Below, piece by piece: positions 54,011-64,000 of a stretch of 64,000 nucleotides of DNA. The notes under the pieces are model-generated. The model searched no databases, was not told the DNA's origin, and was given only the letters and a program-made list of their open reading frames with translations. This DNA is from Begonia masoniana. Taxonomy: Eukaryota; Streptophyta; Magnoliopsida; Cucurbitales; Begoniaceae. The translations under genes and the position numbers were made by a program. The stretch spans positions 43,620,209 through 43,684,208 of the forward strand of contig CM039509.1 in NCBI GenBank assembly GCA_022432975.1, read 5' to 3'. How positions within the stretch are numbered: the first letter of the stretch is position 1; every line of letters begins with the position of its first letter.

Positions 54011-54300
54011 ATCTGCGAGTTAAAAAATAAATCTTACCATTGCATGAAATTTCTAGAAAATTCATCCTTTTTACTTTCATGCACAAGAATAAACTTATTA
54101 GTAAACAAAGTTAATAAATTTAACGGATTTAATGGATTAAAATCGTCAATAATATCAAAAAGTGAATAATATCTAATAGAAATAAAATTTGGTAAAACAT
54201 TAAAATCTGATTTGAAACTCGTAAAATGTGTATCTACAATTTTGTCATAAACTAAGTTGTGTGCAAAGTAATCAATGACAAATTTTTCAATAAAATAATT

Positions 54301-56381
54301 TTACATATTATTTATCAACCTTATACATATAATAGGTGCAATATATAAATTATATGGCCTTACCAACCACTTAAACCTATTTGATGTTTCTGGTCGACTT
54401 GAAACTAACGTACTTGGTACGAAATCTTTTTGCTTCTTAATCTCCCTCAACGGAAAAATTTCTCGTCGAAACTCCTTGGGAATTTCATATTTATTTTTCT
54501 GCAAAAGAAAAGAAACAACACTTGGAAGAAAACTTGGTAAGTCGTTAGATCATAAATAAACATCTTTATATAAAAGCAAAATCATCTCAAACTTATCCTC
54601 ACTTTTGTTCATCAACACAATTTGTTTTTCACTCGACTTTTGTTCTCTCTCTCCCTCGGCTTTTCTCTCTTGCTCCCTCAGTTTTTCATCCCTTTTTGTG
54701 CTCTTTTCAACTATTTTTCTTTCTCCACTTTCTTTTTCTATTTTGGCTTCTTTTTCAACTAATTTATTCTCACCACTTTCTTTTTCTTTTTTGGCCCTAA
54801 TATTTTGGAATTCCTTTACGATGCTCTCTTGGTCTACAATTGCCTCCCATGGCTTTAATGGTGTAAGGATCATAGTTTTTACAATGTAAACCAACGAATA
54901 GTCATTCTTTTAACCATTATGCTTGATGTTTTGGTCAAATTGCCAAGGCCTCCCCAAAAAGTATGTGTGTAGCCTGCATCGGCACTACCATCACCTAAAA
55001 TTTTATTTTGGTACCTTCCAATTGATAAAGGAATTTCCACCTTTTTAGTCACTTTGATTTCTCCACAATCGCTTAACCATTGCAACTTGTATGTTTTTGG
55101 ATGTTGCTCAATTTTCAATTTCAACTTTTGGACTAATAATGTGCTTGCTGCATTGGTGCAAGTCCCACTATCGATGATCAAACTACAAACTTTGTTGTGC
55201 ACATGGAATCTTGTATGGAATATATGTTCACGTTGTACTTTGTCTCCATCTTCCTTAGTTTGCACATTCAATACTCGCCTTGTGACTAAAAGATATCCTT
55301 TTACTGGTTCCTCTACCTCAACGTCACTATAATTCTCAAGAGATGGCATCTCACCATCACTCGAACTCACACTCTCTATATCTCCATTGTCCCTCAAAAT
55401 CATAGCTCTTTTATTTGGACAATTTGAAGCTATGTGTCCGAACTCTTGGCACCGAAAGCACTTAATCTCTCGGGTTCTAATTGGATTTGAATTCTCAGTC
55501 TTAGCTTTTTGTGGTAACACTTGATTGTTGGCCACAGTTTTTCCCTTAGAATCCTCTATCGGTTTTGGCTTCTCATTTTTCTAATTTGTTTGCCAAGTTA
55601 CGGTTAATGTTGTGCCAACCCTAGTACTTCTCTTAGCCTTTAGTTGCTGCTCAATTTTGATTGATTTGTGTAGTAACTCCTCCAAGTCGAGGTAGTGTTG
55701 TAGATCCACCACATCTGCAATTTCTCGATTCAATCCCCCAATAAACCGAGCCATGATGGCTTTCTTATCTTCTTCCACATTAGCCATTTTCATGGCAACC
55801 TCCATCTCTTTGTGATATTCCTCCATACTTTTGAAATCTTGTGTCAAATTTTGGAGCTTTCAACACATGTCTCTATAGTAGTATGATGGAACATACCTTG
55901 TTTTCATGTTGGCCTTCAAGTCTTCCCATGTGCGGATTTGTGCTTCAATATTCCTCCTCCGATTATTAACTAATTGATCCCACCAAATACTAGCATAATC
56001 CGTGAACTCCATGGTGATCAACTTAAGCTTCTTATCCTTCGAATAATTTTGAAACTCAAATACGAAGTCTACTTTTTGTTCCCAATCCAAATATCCCTCG
56101 GGATCATTCTTCCCTTGAAAAGGTAGAATATTTACCTTGATATTTCATAAATCATTGTCTTCTCGGTTTGTCCCCTCATTTTTTTCTTTTGGGTAACAAC
56201 TACTATACTCTTCAAAATCTCCATCAAAATCCTTCTTTTGCCGTGCATGACTAGAGGTCGGAGTTTCCAATCGTTCCATTCTCCGATTTAGAGCTGTGTA
56301 TTGATCTTGCATTGCTCTCATGAACAATTTTAAATCAACGTCGTTGTGTTCTCCACTCATGATTTTCTTTTTCGACCACAA
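54301..56381 (-). pseudogene. Gag, protease and RT stub of the pol-deleted gypsy element
   Basis: Gag start at 56145-56381 (FMRAMQDQYTALNRRMERLE), core at 55860-56090 (YASIWWDQLVNNRRRNIEAQ), C-terminal part at 55581-55847 (MARFIGGLNREIADVVDLQH). 54879-55535 holds the zinc knuckle CFRCQEFGHIASNC and the protease (LIIDSGTCTNAAS; IKVTKKVEIPLSIGRYQNK). 54550-54894 is a Lys/Glu-rich linker typical before RT. 54301-54504 is a degenerate RT N-terminus (KYEIPKEFRREIFPL). Stops and shifts between the pieces; no RT palm or YxDD. Confidence 0.82.
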
Positions 56382-57225
56382 TAAGAAAATAAAAGAAAAT
56401 TATAAGAAGTAAAAGAAAAACAATCAAGTAATGGACCTTACCTCTACCTCTCGTGTTTGCACTCGATGGATGTCACTCCATTTGTGTTTCGCTCAAAAAT
56501 TAAGGCTTTTTCTATAATAGTCTCACCATTTTGCCTTTTACCTCTAGATCTTTCTTTTAGTTCTTTACGTAAGAACTTGATCAATGGTAAATATTCAACA
56601 AGCCAAACTAAAAAAAATCACTCATTTAAGATCAAAGTTCAAATATGTAAGGATAGATAAATCAAGGGTACAATTGAAATAGGACAAAAGTTTGGACGAG
56701 GACAATATTTCAAATAAAGATTCAACAATTTGAACCTTCAAAGAATAAATTTGGATAAAGACAATATTCAAAATGAAGATTCAACATTTTGAATTTTCAA
56801 AAAACAATTATCTACAAATTTTTTGAATTTAAAATGATAGAATTTTCAAAATCTCTAGAACAAAATTTTGATATTTTTTTTACTTCTCACAACTTTTTTT
56901 TTTTACTTTTGACAACTCTTTTTTTTTTACTTTTAACAAACTTTTTTTTTACTTTTGACAACGCTTTTTTTTTTTTACCTTTGTCAAAATTTGCAAAAGA
57001 TAACAGAGAATTTTTTTTTGTACTTTTCAAGAAGACAAATTCATGAGAAAAAAAAAAGAATCAATGATAAAAATTGAAACTTTGATAATATGAATGAAAA
57101 AAAAAAGAATTCTTTTGTGTTTTTTTTTTTTACTAGTAGGACGAATAGAATAAGATGAAGAAAATATTGACAACAAAAATTAAAGATTGCTTCTTAAATC
57201 AAAGAACCGAAGCTTTGATACCAAC
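56382..57225 (-). other. Leader of the pol-deleted gypsy element with poly(T) repeats
   Basis: No gene. 56870-56995 holds four to five ~24-bp units of ACTTTTGACAACTC plus a run of 8-12 T's. The primer site (minus-strand GTTGGTATCAAAGC) is at about 57212-57225. Confidence 0.7.
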
Positions 57226-58401
57226 TGATGAGAACCTCAGATCGAAAGAACCCGGGACCCGACAACAACGCCAAATAATTCAAAGGAATGTCTTTTCGAT
57301 TCAAGAATAAAGTAAGGAACTAAGACCTCAATCGAAGAATTCGATGGAACCCTAGTTATCAAAACAGAAGTTTGACCCGAGCCACACCTGTTGGTTGAAC
57401 CAAATCTATCAAAACAGGAGTTTGACCAAGATCAAACTCGTTGGTAAGAACCAAAGCTGTCAAGCAAGATTCTTCAAGCGTGACTTGAAGAAGATCGTTG
57501 TTCTTCGCAAAGAACTAAAGAGAAATCGTCTCTAAAAAAACTCAATCTTTAATTCAAACTTGTTCTTCTTTTAATTTTAAATAGTTTTGCATTAAATAGG
57601 TTACACATTAAAATTAAATTAAATAAAAAAAATGAAAATAAATATAAAATAACTAATAATTTTTGTAGGATAAACATCCTTTGGATGATCAGATATCGTC
57701 TCTTGTTTAAACTCCATTTGAACTGATTTGAGTAGATTCAGTTGGATAAGGTTTTTTCCTACGAGATTTGTATAATTTGCATGCACTTGCATGTGCTTGT
57801 GGATGTGACCTTTTTAATCCTCGTATATGCATGTGCTTGACACATGTCCTTTTTAATTCTTACACATGCATGTGCATGATACGTGTTTTTAATTCTTACA
57901 TGTGCATGTGCGTCGCACCCTCCCTTTTAATTATAACATGTGCATGTGCGCCGCACTTTTTCTTCAAAAGATCTTTCAATAATCTTGGGCTTCTTGCTCT
58001 AGTTATCGGGCTGCCCGTATCTTCAATTAGATCATTGTTCTTGGGCTTTGACTTGGTCTCAACTTGGATCACATCATAAACCAAGCCATGTGGATCTTTA
58101 TCTCTTTCCAAACCACGTGCATCTTTATCTCTTTGTAGTTTGCGTGGATCTTTACCCTTCTCTCTCCAATCCATTGGGATTTGTGGAGCCCAACTTCGTG
58201 CCTCGTGGTTATTCTTTTGCCAATTTTGTTGGGCCCATATGCTACAAAGCTCTTTATTTTCATAGTCATTTGTTTATATTGTGATGACTCTTTTTCTCGG
58301 GTTTCCATGACTAAACCATGTGAAGCTTTGTTCGTTGTACATTTTTTATCTTTAGTTAGATCATGGTTATTGACTTTGAGATTATCGCTCCTTGGTTCAC
58401 A
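57226..58401 (-). repeat. 5' LTR of the pol-deleted gypsy element
   Basis: 1176 bp. Minus-strand ends TGTGAACCAAGG and GGTTCTCATCA. Partner of 31211-31420 plus 52797-53780. Not a gene. Confidence 0.9.
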
Positions 58402-59269
58402 TACACTCGTAGATCAAACTTCGAAGGAAGCATGATGAGGAAGGGAAATACAAGCTTATTCTAGCAACCTTGAACTAGTAAGCAAATGATATCTACTGCT
58501 TTCACGGATTGGAAAATCTGTGGCTTACCTCCGATGAAGGTAACAATACTTCTCTCTTTGGAAGACAAATGTGACTCATGTATTGAGAAATTGACAAAAA
58601 AATTTCCAATGCAACTAAGCAATGCCTATAAATAACCCCTAATGGTCGTGGCTAGGGTTTGGATGGAAGGATGAAAAAGAGCCGTTGATGAAGGATGAAG
58701 ATGGGCGTCCAAGATGAGCGGCCACTTGGGCGGCCAAGCCTTGTCCGCGCGTGCGCCCTAGATCCGATGGTGGAGATGGCAATCCACGCCTCTTCTAATC
58801 CATGGGCCTAATTCTTTTCTTTGTTGCCTCCTCGATTGTTGAGCCCATTAGTTTTCAACCTAAAACCAACCACCATGTATTCATCTATCCTTAACCAACA
58901 ATCTAATGCATGATATGAGTAAGGCTTATAAATATACTTTACTCTCACAAAAAGAGCTAAATGTTTGCCAAAGAAAGAGAAAATACAAAAGTGTTCAAAA
59001 GAAAATAAAGAAAGGAAAATATGCATAAAATAAATGGTTACACATTTAGGATGCCGGGAAGACAAATTCTCGTGTGATGATGCTCTGAATCCATCTGTGT
59101 GTCCCATACTAGCATGTGGACGGGTTGCTCCATATCCAATGAGCTAATCTTCCAAGTGAGTCCTTCTAAAAGATCAAGACCTGCAAAAGAAACAAAGTCA
59201 TCAGTAAAATGAGTAAGTAAAGCAACGAACTTTGTTTGTGAGCGTGTGATTGGCCTCCTAGGCATGTCA
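58402..59269 (-). repeat. 5' LTR of the CRM-like element, outer piece
   Basis: Matches 17600-17862 joined to 20353-20971, and so shows the pre-insertion state of the solo LTR at 17863-20352. Homology stops exactly at 59269 (minus-strand TGACATGCC), defining the LTR start. TGACG follows. Confidence 0.88.
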
Positions 59270-59274
59270 TGACG

Positions 59275-60183
59275 AGTCACTTGAAGATGTACCTTTTTAG
59301 TACAAACATCATCGTAAATGCAGCTGTTGTCAATGAACTGATCGGGATTTGACGTAGACGACGCCGAACAATATTATCACGCTTCCAAACAGTGTGACTT
59401 TGCCAGAACAAAAGAGGGACAATGGTTCATTCGGCAAATCCACTGCAATTCAGAGACTGCTGGGTTAGTGAAACCAAGATCGAATGATTTGAATGTCAAA
59501 GCTTGAGTTCTTCACAACCTAATCAGCCACACCATCCTTCCTAGGGATGGACATAGAGATCTCGTCAGCTGGATGGATCTCTATGTGATGGAGAAGCTTT
59601 ACACCGGCCAGATGTTTGACCCGGGATATATGATTGTAGGTCACATGGAAAAGATCAGGCGAAACAAAAATAAGAATTTACTGTACGAGACCTTAATTTA
59701 GAAGATCCTCGAGCGAGATCAGATTCAGCCTGCTACCAGAGAGCAGATGCGAGCACATAGATCTGTCAAAGTATTTGACATGACACATTTGATTCGGATG
59801 AGCCTAGTCAAAGTCGACGGTTCTTGGATGGCCAAGGGACATCCCGAAGCCTCCACATCTCAGGATGTTCTGATGGAGGGTGTTCCCGCCCCTGCCCCCG
59901 CCACCGAGGAAGCCCCTTACACTAAGGATGCCAGCGTGACGCCATTGTACCCCCACGAGGCTAGTATGTGGGAGCAGATGTTTGACAAGATAGATAACTA
60001 TCTTTTTGAGATGAGGCAGAGGTTGGACATGATGCAAGATAGGTGGGATCAGAGGTAGAGCATCATCCAGGAAAGGCAGGAATTGATGAGTATGTCTCAA
60101 ATACGGCTCGAAGACTCCTTCGATCGTTGGCGTGCAGGCGGCGACAGCGACGACGACGACGACATCGATGCCCCACCCTTACC
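59275..60183 (+). pseudogene. Third-ORF / 'putative plant transposon protein' fragment, right part
   Basis: Continues the frame of 17325-17401 (SHLKMYLFSTNIIVNAAVVN), then a broken middle with HTILPRDGHRDLVSWMDLY (compare YNILPRDGHRDHISSMDLY of the Sirevirus third ORF), and an open C-terminal piece at 59747-60058 (KVFDMTHLIRMSLVKVDG; a Pro/Ala/acidic stretch; MFDKIDNYLFEMRQRLDMMQ). It ends with an acidic run, DDDDDIDAPPLP. Homologous by motif order to 40026-41523 but quite diverged. No copia LTR or pol adjoins it. Confidence 0.6.
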
Positions 60184-60852
60184 GTAGTTTAGTTTATGTT
60201 GTATATTTATTTTCATATACTCATTCTGTTTTACATTTAGTAGTTAAAATTATGTGGTGGATTTGACCGTTTGTTCATGTTTTAGAGTCAGTTTTCGGAG
60301 TTTCCACGTGTTGGGAAGTGGGATATGTTAGGGAAGGTTTTGAGTGAGTTTAAGTGTTTTGTGTAGGTTGAAATTGATGGAAATTGGAGGAGGATTTGAT
60401 GAATTGAAAGGGGGATGAAAAAGGGGTAGCCGATCGATCGGCGCAGGGCACGATCGATCGGCATGTTCTTTGGTTTCAGTGAACAAGGCAGCAAGGCTGC
60501 CGATAGATCAGTGAAATTCAACCGATCGATCGGCAGTTGGTTTGATAAGTTGGCGATTGTGCAACCCGAAAGGTTGCCAATCGATTGGTTGATTCAGCCG
60601 ATCGATCGGCAATGAATAGTATCCGGGTATTTGTTTTTTTTTTAATTTTTGATTTTTTTAAATATTTTTTAACCAATCTTTTCCGACATATTTTGCACAT
60701 ATTTTGTGCACGTTTTCTAACCATTTTCGAAGGTTCAAAAAACCCGAAAATCGAGTCAAAATTTTATCAAAAATTATTTTAAATTACGTTTTAAATGTGG
60801 GATTGGTGAGCAATGTAGCGCACCAAGCCGAGGTGGGTTCGGGGACGTTACA
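60184..60852 (+). mobile_element. Tekay-like 5' LTR, 3' fragment
   Basis: Ends GGGGACGTTACA at 60852, directly followed by AGATGGTATCAGAGC (primer site). The left boundary is indistinct (60184-60260). Carries the CGATCGATCGG array. Confidence 0.7.
60429..60612. repeat. CGATCGATCGG motif array in the LTR fragment
   Basis: Four exact CGATCGATCGGC plus variants CGATAGATCAG and CAATCGATTGG, 240-420 bp before the LTR end; compare 16735-16905. Confidence 0.85.
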
Positions 60853-60870
60853 AGATGGTATCAGAGCAAA
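60853..60870 (+). promoter_or_regulatory. Primer binding site of the Tekay-like gag-only element
   Basis: AGATGGTATCAGAGCAAA follows the LTR; tRNA-Met type. Confidence 0.88.
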
Positions 60871-61012
60871 AGTGGTCGAGTTGTTCAAAGGATTACCCGA
60901 CAATGCCGGCCGTCATGCAACGTTCTTCACCAACTGTAAGTATTTATTTCCTCTTTTAGTTAGTTATACCTAAGATTAAATTGTTTGAACCCTGTGCAGG
61001 ATTAGAATTAAA

Positions 61013-62080
61013 ATGTCGAGGAACCTAGAGCAACCTAGAAACCCACTTGAGGAGTCGGTCAAGCAGCTTACAGATTTGGTCACTAGGCAAGCAGAATTAG
61101 TTGGTAGGCAGGCCGATTTGTTTGGATCGTTGATAAGTCTGGGAGGACCGGGAAATGTTGGAGTTAGTTCTAGTGGGGATAAGTTTTGAAAATTGAAGCC
61201 TCTGATGTTCGAAGGACAGTTAACAGATCTGACAGCTGCTGAGAGGTGGATATACACGATAGAGAACATGTTTAAGATTGCTGATGTGGAGGAAGAAAAC
61301 AAAGTAAAATGTGCAACATTTCACTTGGTTAATGACGCTCAGAGCTAGTGGGAGACAGTGGAGGCTACCACTGGTGTTCAGGGTTTAACATGGCAAGAGT
61401 TCAAGGATTTATTTTTCGACAAGTACTACAACCGAATAGTCCAAGCTGCCAAACGAATGGAGTTTTTACAGTTAAAGCAGACCGGATCGGTGGGAGAGTA
61501 CATTAGGCAGTTTGAGTCACTTTCTCGGTTTGCTAGCCACATGATGAGCCGGGAGGAGGATAAAGTATTTCAGTTTGTGCAGGGTCTAAAGCCAGAAATA
61601 TATATGTTGGTAAGAACTTTCGGGATTGATGGAATATTGTTTACTAGAGTGGTTGCTAAAGCATTAGAGGTGGAGGAGGCTGCTGGCAAATTTATTAGAC
61701 CAGTTGAAGCCCCAAAAAGTATGTACAGGGATATTACAGGCCAGATGAACAGTGTTGGATCATCTTCTCAGTTTCAGGGAACAAAGAGGCCGGGAGGCGA
61801 CTTAATTGATCAGCAAGGAGGGAAGAAGCAGATAAGGTATCCACAATGTCCTAAGTGTTTAAAAATTCATCCAGGGGAATGCGGACAGTATGCAGGAAGA
61901 TGCTACAATTGTTTTGAAATTGGACATATTTCTCGAGATTGTACAAAGCTAAAGGTCATTCGGTGCTTCAGATGTAACAAGCCTGGTCATGTAGCCAAAG
62001 ATTGCTCTGCATCAAAGAAAGGACCAGCTAAAGCGACACCTAGGATCTTTGCTATGATCGGGTCAGATGGTAAGGATTGA
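61013..62080 (+). pseudogene. Tekay-like gag with two in-frame stops
   Basis: From the ATG at 61013, one frame to the stop at 62078-62080, interrupted only by TGA at 61187 and TAG at 61346 (the latter where Trp is expected before WETVEA). Coiled N-terminus (LTDLVTRQAELVGRQADL), gag domain (LTWQEFKDLFFDKYYN, LKQTGSVGEYIRQFESLSRF), then two intact zinc knuckles, CYNCFEIGHISRDC and CFRCNKPGHVAKDC, after CPKCLKIHPGEC. It ends ATPRIFAMIG, the point where the related protein at 1109-3028 continues into protease. It would package element RNA. Confidence 0.9.
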
Positions 62081-62883
62081 CCAGCTGTAACCTCAGGTAC
62101 GGTATTTGTTGTTGTCGCATTGATAGGTTGGGGTGTGTTGTAGTTTTAGTGGTAGCGGTTTTCATAGTGAAGTCAGTTGGAGGTTGGTTTTGGTAGGGAT
62201 ATCGTTGGGACTCCAGCAAGTGCAGAAGTAATGACATAGGAGAGATTTAGGGTTGTTGGTTGTGATAAGTATTTTAGCTAAATAGTTGAACTGATAAGAG
62301 AAACGAGGTTGCTCTACTGTGACCCACTAGACTAGTGACAGAGGATTGAAATTGAAATTTTTTTTTTTAAAGAAGTAAGGACAGTGGGCAGTAAGGATAT
62401 GTTGGATTAAATGTAAGGTGATATTCAGGTTAGAAAAAGAAAATTGGTTGATCCTTAGGGATTTGAGTACCGTTCTAGGAAAAGACTTAGTGAAACCGTT
62501 CGAGTGCGTTAGGAATAAGGTTAAGTTAGAAAGCTTTGAAGGTTCGACTCGTATGTAACAAAGTCGAACCAGTGATTTTGTGAATAGCTTAGGCTGGAGT
62601 TGATACGTTTAAGAGTTGAAACTAAGTTAGAGAGGCTTAAGAGTATAAGCGATGGGTGTAATCAATGGACGTATGAGTACTCGAGCAATGGAGTGCAGAG
62701 CTCGGTGAAGTCTAACTTTTGGAGATGTAGGAATTATCGCTACCGATAAATGCGTAAGGCCGTAGAAGTAGTTGAGATTTGGCATGGCAACCGAAAGTTA
62801 GGAGGGTAGATTGGAGTGAGTAAGTTGAGAAATAACTAAGGTACGCAAATTTTGAGGACAAAATATTTGTAAGGAGGGTGGAT
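62081..62883 (+). other. Interior 3' part of the gag-only element: no pol, PPT at its end
   Basis: No protease, RT or integrase can be recognised in about 800 bp where more than 3 kb of pol would be expected. The last ~110 bp match the conserved pre-LTR block of the family (GTTAGGAGGGTAGATTG, AAATTTTGAGGACAAAAT) and end GTAAGGAGGGTGGAT, the PPT. Confidence 0.75.
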
Positions 62884-64000
62884 TGTAACACCCGAAAAAT
62901 TTCTATAACTTGCGTAGCCTTAGATTAGATTATGATATGAGTGTTTAGTAGTTATGGGAAGGAAAGCAAAGTTAGATGAGAAATTGGTGCGAAAACATAC
63001 AGTGATTGACGTGTAAAGTATTATTGGTATGATATAAAGAAAAGTAGAGAAATAAATTGGAAGACAAGTGAATTAAAGTGGAAGAAGTGGTTTTAGAGGA
63101 TAAAGCCACATTGAAGGAGGAAAAGAAAGAGAAGAAAAGAAATGTTTGAAAAGTCAAAAAGAAGGAAAAAGTGGATAATGAGTGATGTTTACACGTTGGA
63201 ATGGTTTAGAGATTTGATTAATATTGAGTTGAAAAGTCAAACTAAATAGAAAAGAGAAGAAAAGGTGATAGTATGGTTGAAAAGTCAAAGGATACTAACC
63301 AATAGAAAGAATTGGACTTTTTGACTTAAGGAAATGATTTAAAAGGGGGGGGGGGGGGATGAAGAGTCTTCAACATGAGAAGAGTCTTCATTGTGAGATG
63401 AGAGGAAAGGGTTTCATGAGTGGTTGTTTTATAAAAAGAGAAAGAATGAGAAGAGTGTTTGAAAAGTCAAAGAGAAGAAATAATTGGTTATAAAGGTAAA
63501 GTAATTAACAGTGATTAGGAGAGTTTGAAAGAGGAGAAACCACGTTGGAATTAAGAGAGGAAAGGTGAGGTTACTTTTTAAAATTTAGAAAGTTTGTGGA
63601 AAATAATTAAAAGAGGAAAAGTTAGTTTATAAATTTGAAAAGGCAAAGGGGTAAAAAGGCAAGTTCTTCATCTTTTTCCCCTTTTCCTCCCACGATATTG
63701 CAGCTCCATTGAAGGCATCTCCTACCTTCTCTTCATCCATTGTAGCAAGGTTTAAGGTAGGATTTAATTGAGTTTTTTTGTTGTTAATGTATATAAGTGA
63801 AGTTGTTGATGTTTTTATGGTGTTTAGTGGAGATTTGGTTAGGGTTTGGAAACCCTAAAGGAAGGACTCCGAATTTTTGAGTTCCTTGCTGGTTTTCTCT
63901 CTATTTTTGATGGTTTAAGCTTATGATAGGTTAGTTTAAGTTGTTTTTAGGGAGAGATTTGAGTTTTGGTGTGAGCAAAGATCAGGTTTTTATACATTGG
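62884..64000 (+). mobile_element. 3' LTR of the gag-only Tekay-like element, continues past the window
   Basis: Starts TGTAACACCCG right after the PPT. Only the first 1117 bp are present, so it cannot be compared with the 5' fragment. Contains a run of 14 G's at 63345-63358. No gene. Confidence 0.85.

Larger units (their letters stand above)
31211..58401 (-). mobile_element. Pol-deleted CRM-like gypsy element nested in the CRM-like 5' LTR
   Basis: About 5.8 kb once the Sirevirus is removed. LTRs on the minus strand start TGTGAA and end CATCA: 5' LTR 57226-58401 (1176 bp), 3' LTR 31211-31420 plus 52797-53780 (about 1194 bp). Minus-strand primer site GTTGGTATCAAAGC abuts 57226 and the purine-rich tract GAAGGGGGAGGGAATGA abuts 53780. 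It holds gag, protease, an RT stub and the integrase tail, but the RT-RNase H-integrase core is missing between about 54300 and 54010. No matching TSD (left AAAAT, right TACAC). Confidence 0.82.
17402..59269 (-). mobile_element. CRM-like Ty3/gypsy chromovirus, pol-bearing but broken, with five nested guest elements
   Basis: About 41.9 kb in place, about 7.7 kb once guests are subtracted. Minus-strand order: 5' LTR (58402-59269 plus 31027-31210), primer site at 31008-31026, leader, gag, protease, RT, RNase H, integrase, 3' LTR (17402-20971). LTRs start TGACATGCC and end TGTCA or TGCCA. Flanks are TGACA (17397-17401) and TGACG (59270-59274), one mismatch. The integrase frame continues across the 3' LTR boundary as MPRRPITRSQTK, a layout I associate with CRM centromeric elements, whose C-terminal motif can overlap the LTR. 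Lineage is inferred from this and the gag/protease type. Every coding domain has stops or frameshifts. Confidence 0.8.

Noticed and set aside
1..64000. Host protein-coding, tRNA or microRNA genes
   Set aside because: Each stretch I could interpret is element-derived. Short inverted repeats (for example 4952-4978) are too short to support a precursor-type RNA gene.

Overview
This window is repeat-dense plant nuclear DNA, probably a eudicot and probably pericentromeric or centromere-proximal; the species cannot be named from sequence. I found no host gene. Nearly every base can be assigned to an LTR retrotransposon, a fragment of one, or a tandem repeat born inside one. Plant identity rests on the families present: Ty3/gypsy Tekay-like, CRM-like, Galadriel-like and Athila-like elements, a Sirevirus-type Ty1/copia element with a third ORF, and a Cassandra TRIM with 5S rRNA-derived LTRs. 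Primer sites are of the tRNA-Met type (TGGTATCAGAGC and variants). Family names come from motifs read by eye, not from a search.

Layout. 1-4.7 kb: a decayed minus-strand Tekay-like gag-pro-RT abutting a decayed Athila-like gag-pro. 5.6-8.7 kb: a minus-strand 2.7 kb LTR plus the 3' end of its element. 8.7-17.3 kb: a plus-strand Tekay-like LTR split by a young, complete, pol-less element (9033-15596; gag-protease plus a novel C-terminal extension). 17.3-60.2 kb: a third-ORF ('putative plant transposon protein') pseudogene split by a CRM-like element (17402-59269) that is itself full of younger insertions. 60.2-64 kb: a gag-only Tekay-like element running off the window.

The centre is a nested stack. 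The CRM-like element (about 7.7 kb without its guests) carries a solo LTR in its 3' LTR (TSD GCTAG), a tandem Cassandra TRIM in its RNase H region (TSD CTTTT), a solo LTR in its leader (TSD GGATG), and in its 5' LTR a pol-deleted gypsy element (31211-58401). That element's 3' LTR holds the Sirevirus (31426-52796; TSD ACTCG). The Sirevirus 3' LTR holds a Tekay-like solo LTR (42584-50429; TSD CATCC), which holds a Galadriel-like element (43286-48975; TSD TACGG). Matching target-site duplications give a relative order of insertion. A later ~1.38 kb tandem duplication spans one of the junctions.

Three things stand out beyond the nesting. (1) Tandem repeats born inside elements: a 33-bp U3 repeat at 63 units in the Sirevirus 5' LTR but 3-4 in its 3' LTR, and an in-frame 21-bp x 25 array in its integrase. 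(2) Three different elements lacking pol, one beside a related pol-bearing element. (3) Five Tekay-like LTRs sharing a 5' splice-donor consensus and an acceptor-like GGTGTAG block 0.5-0.9 kb apart, position-conserved hairpins, and subfamily-specific short-motif arrays near the LTR 3' end.
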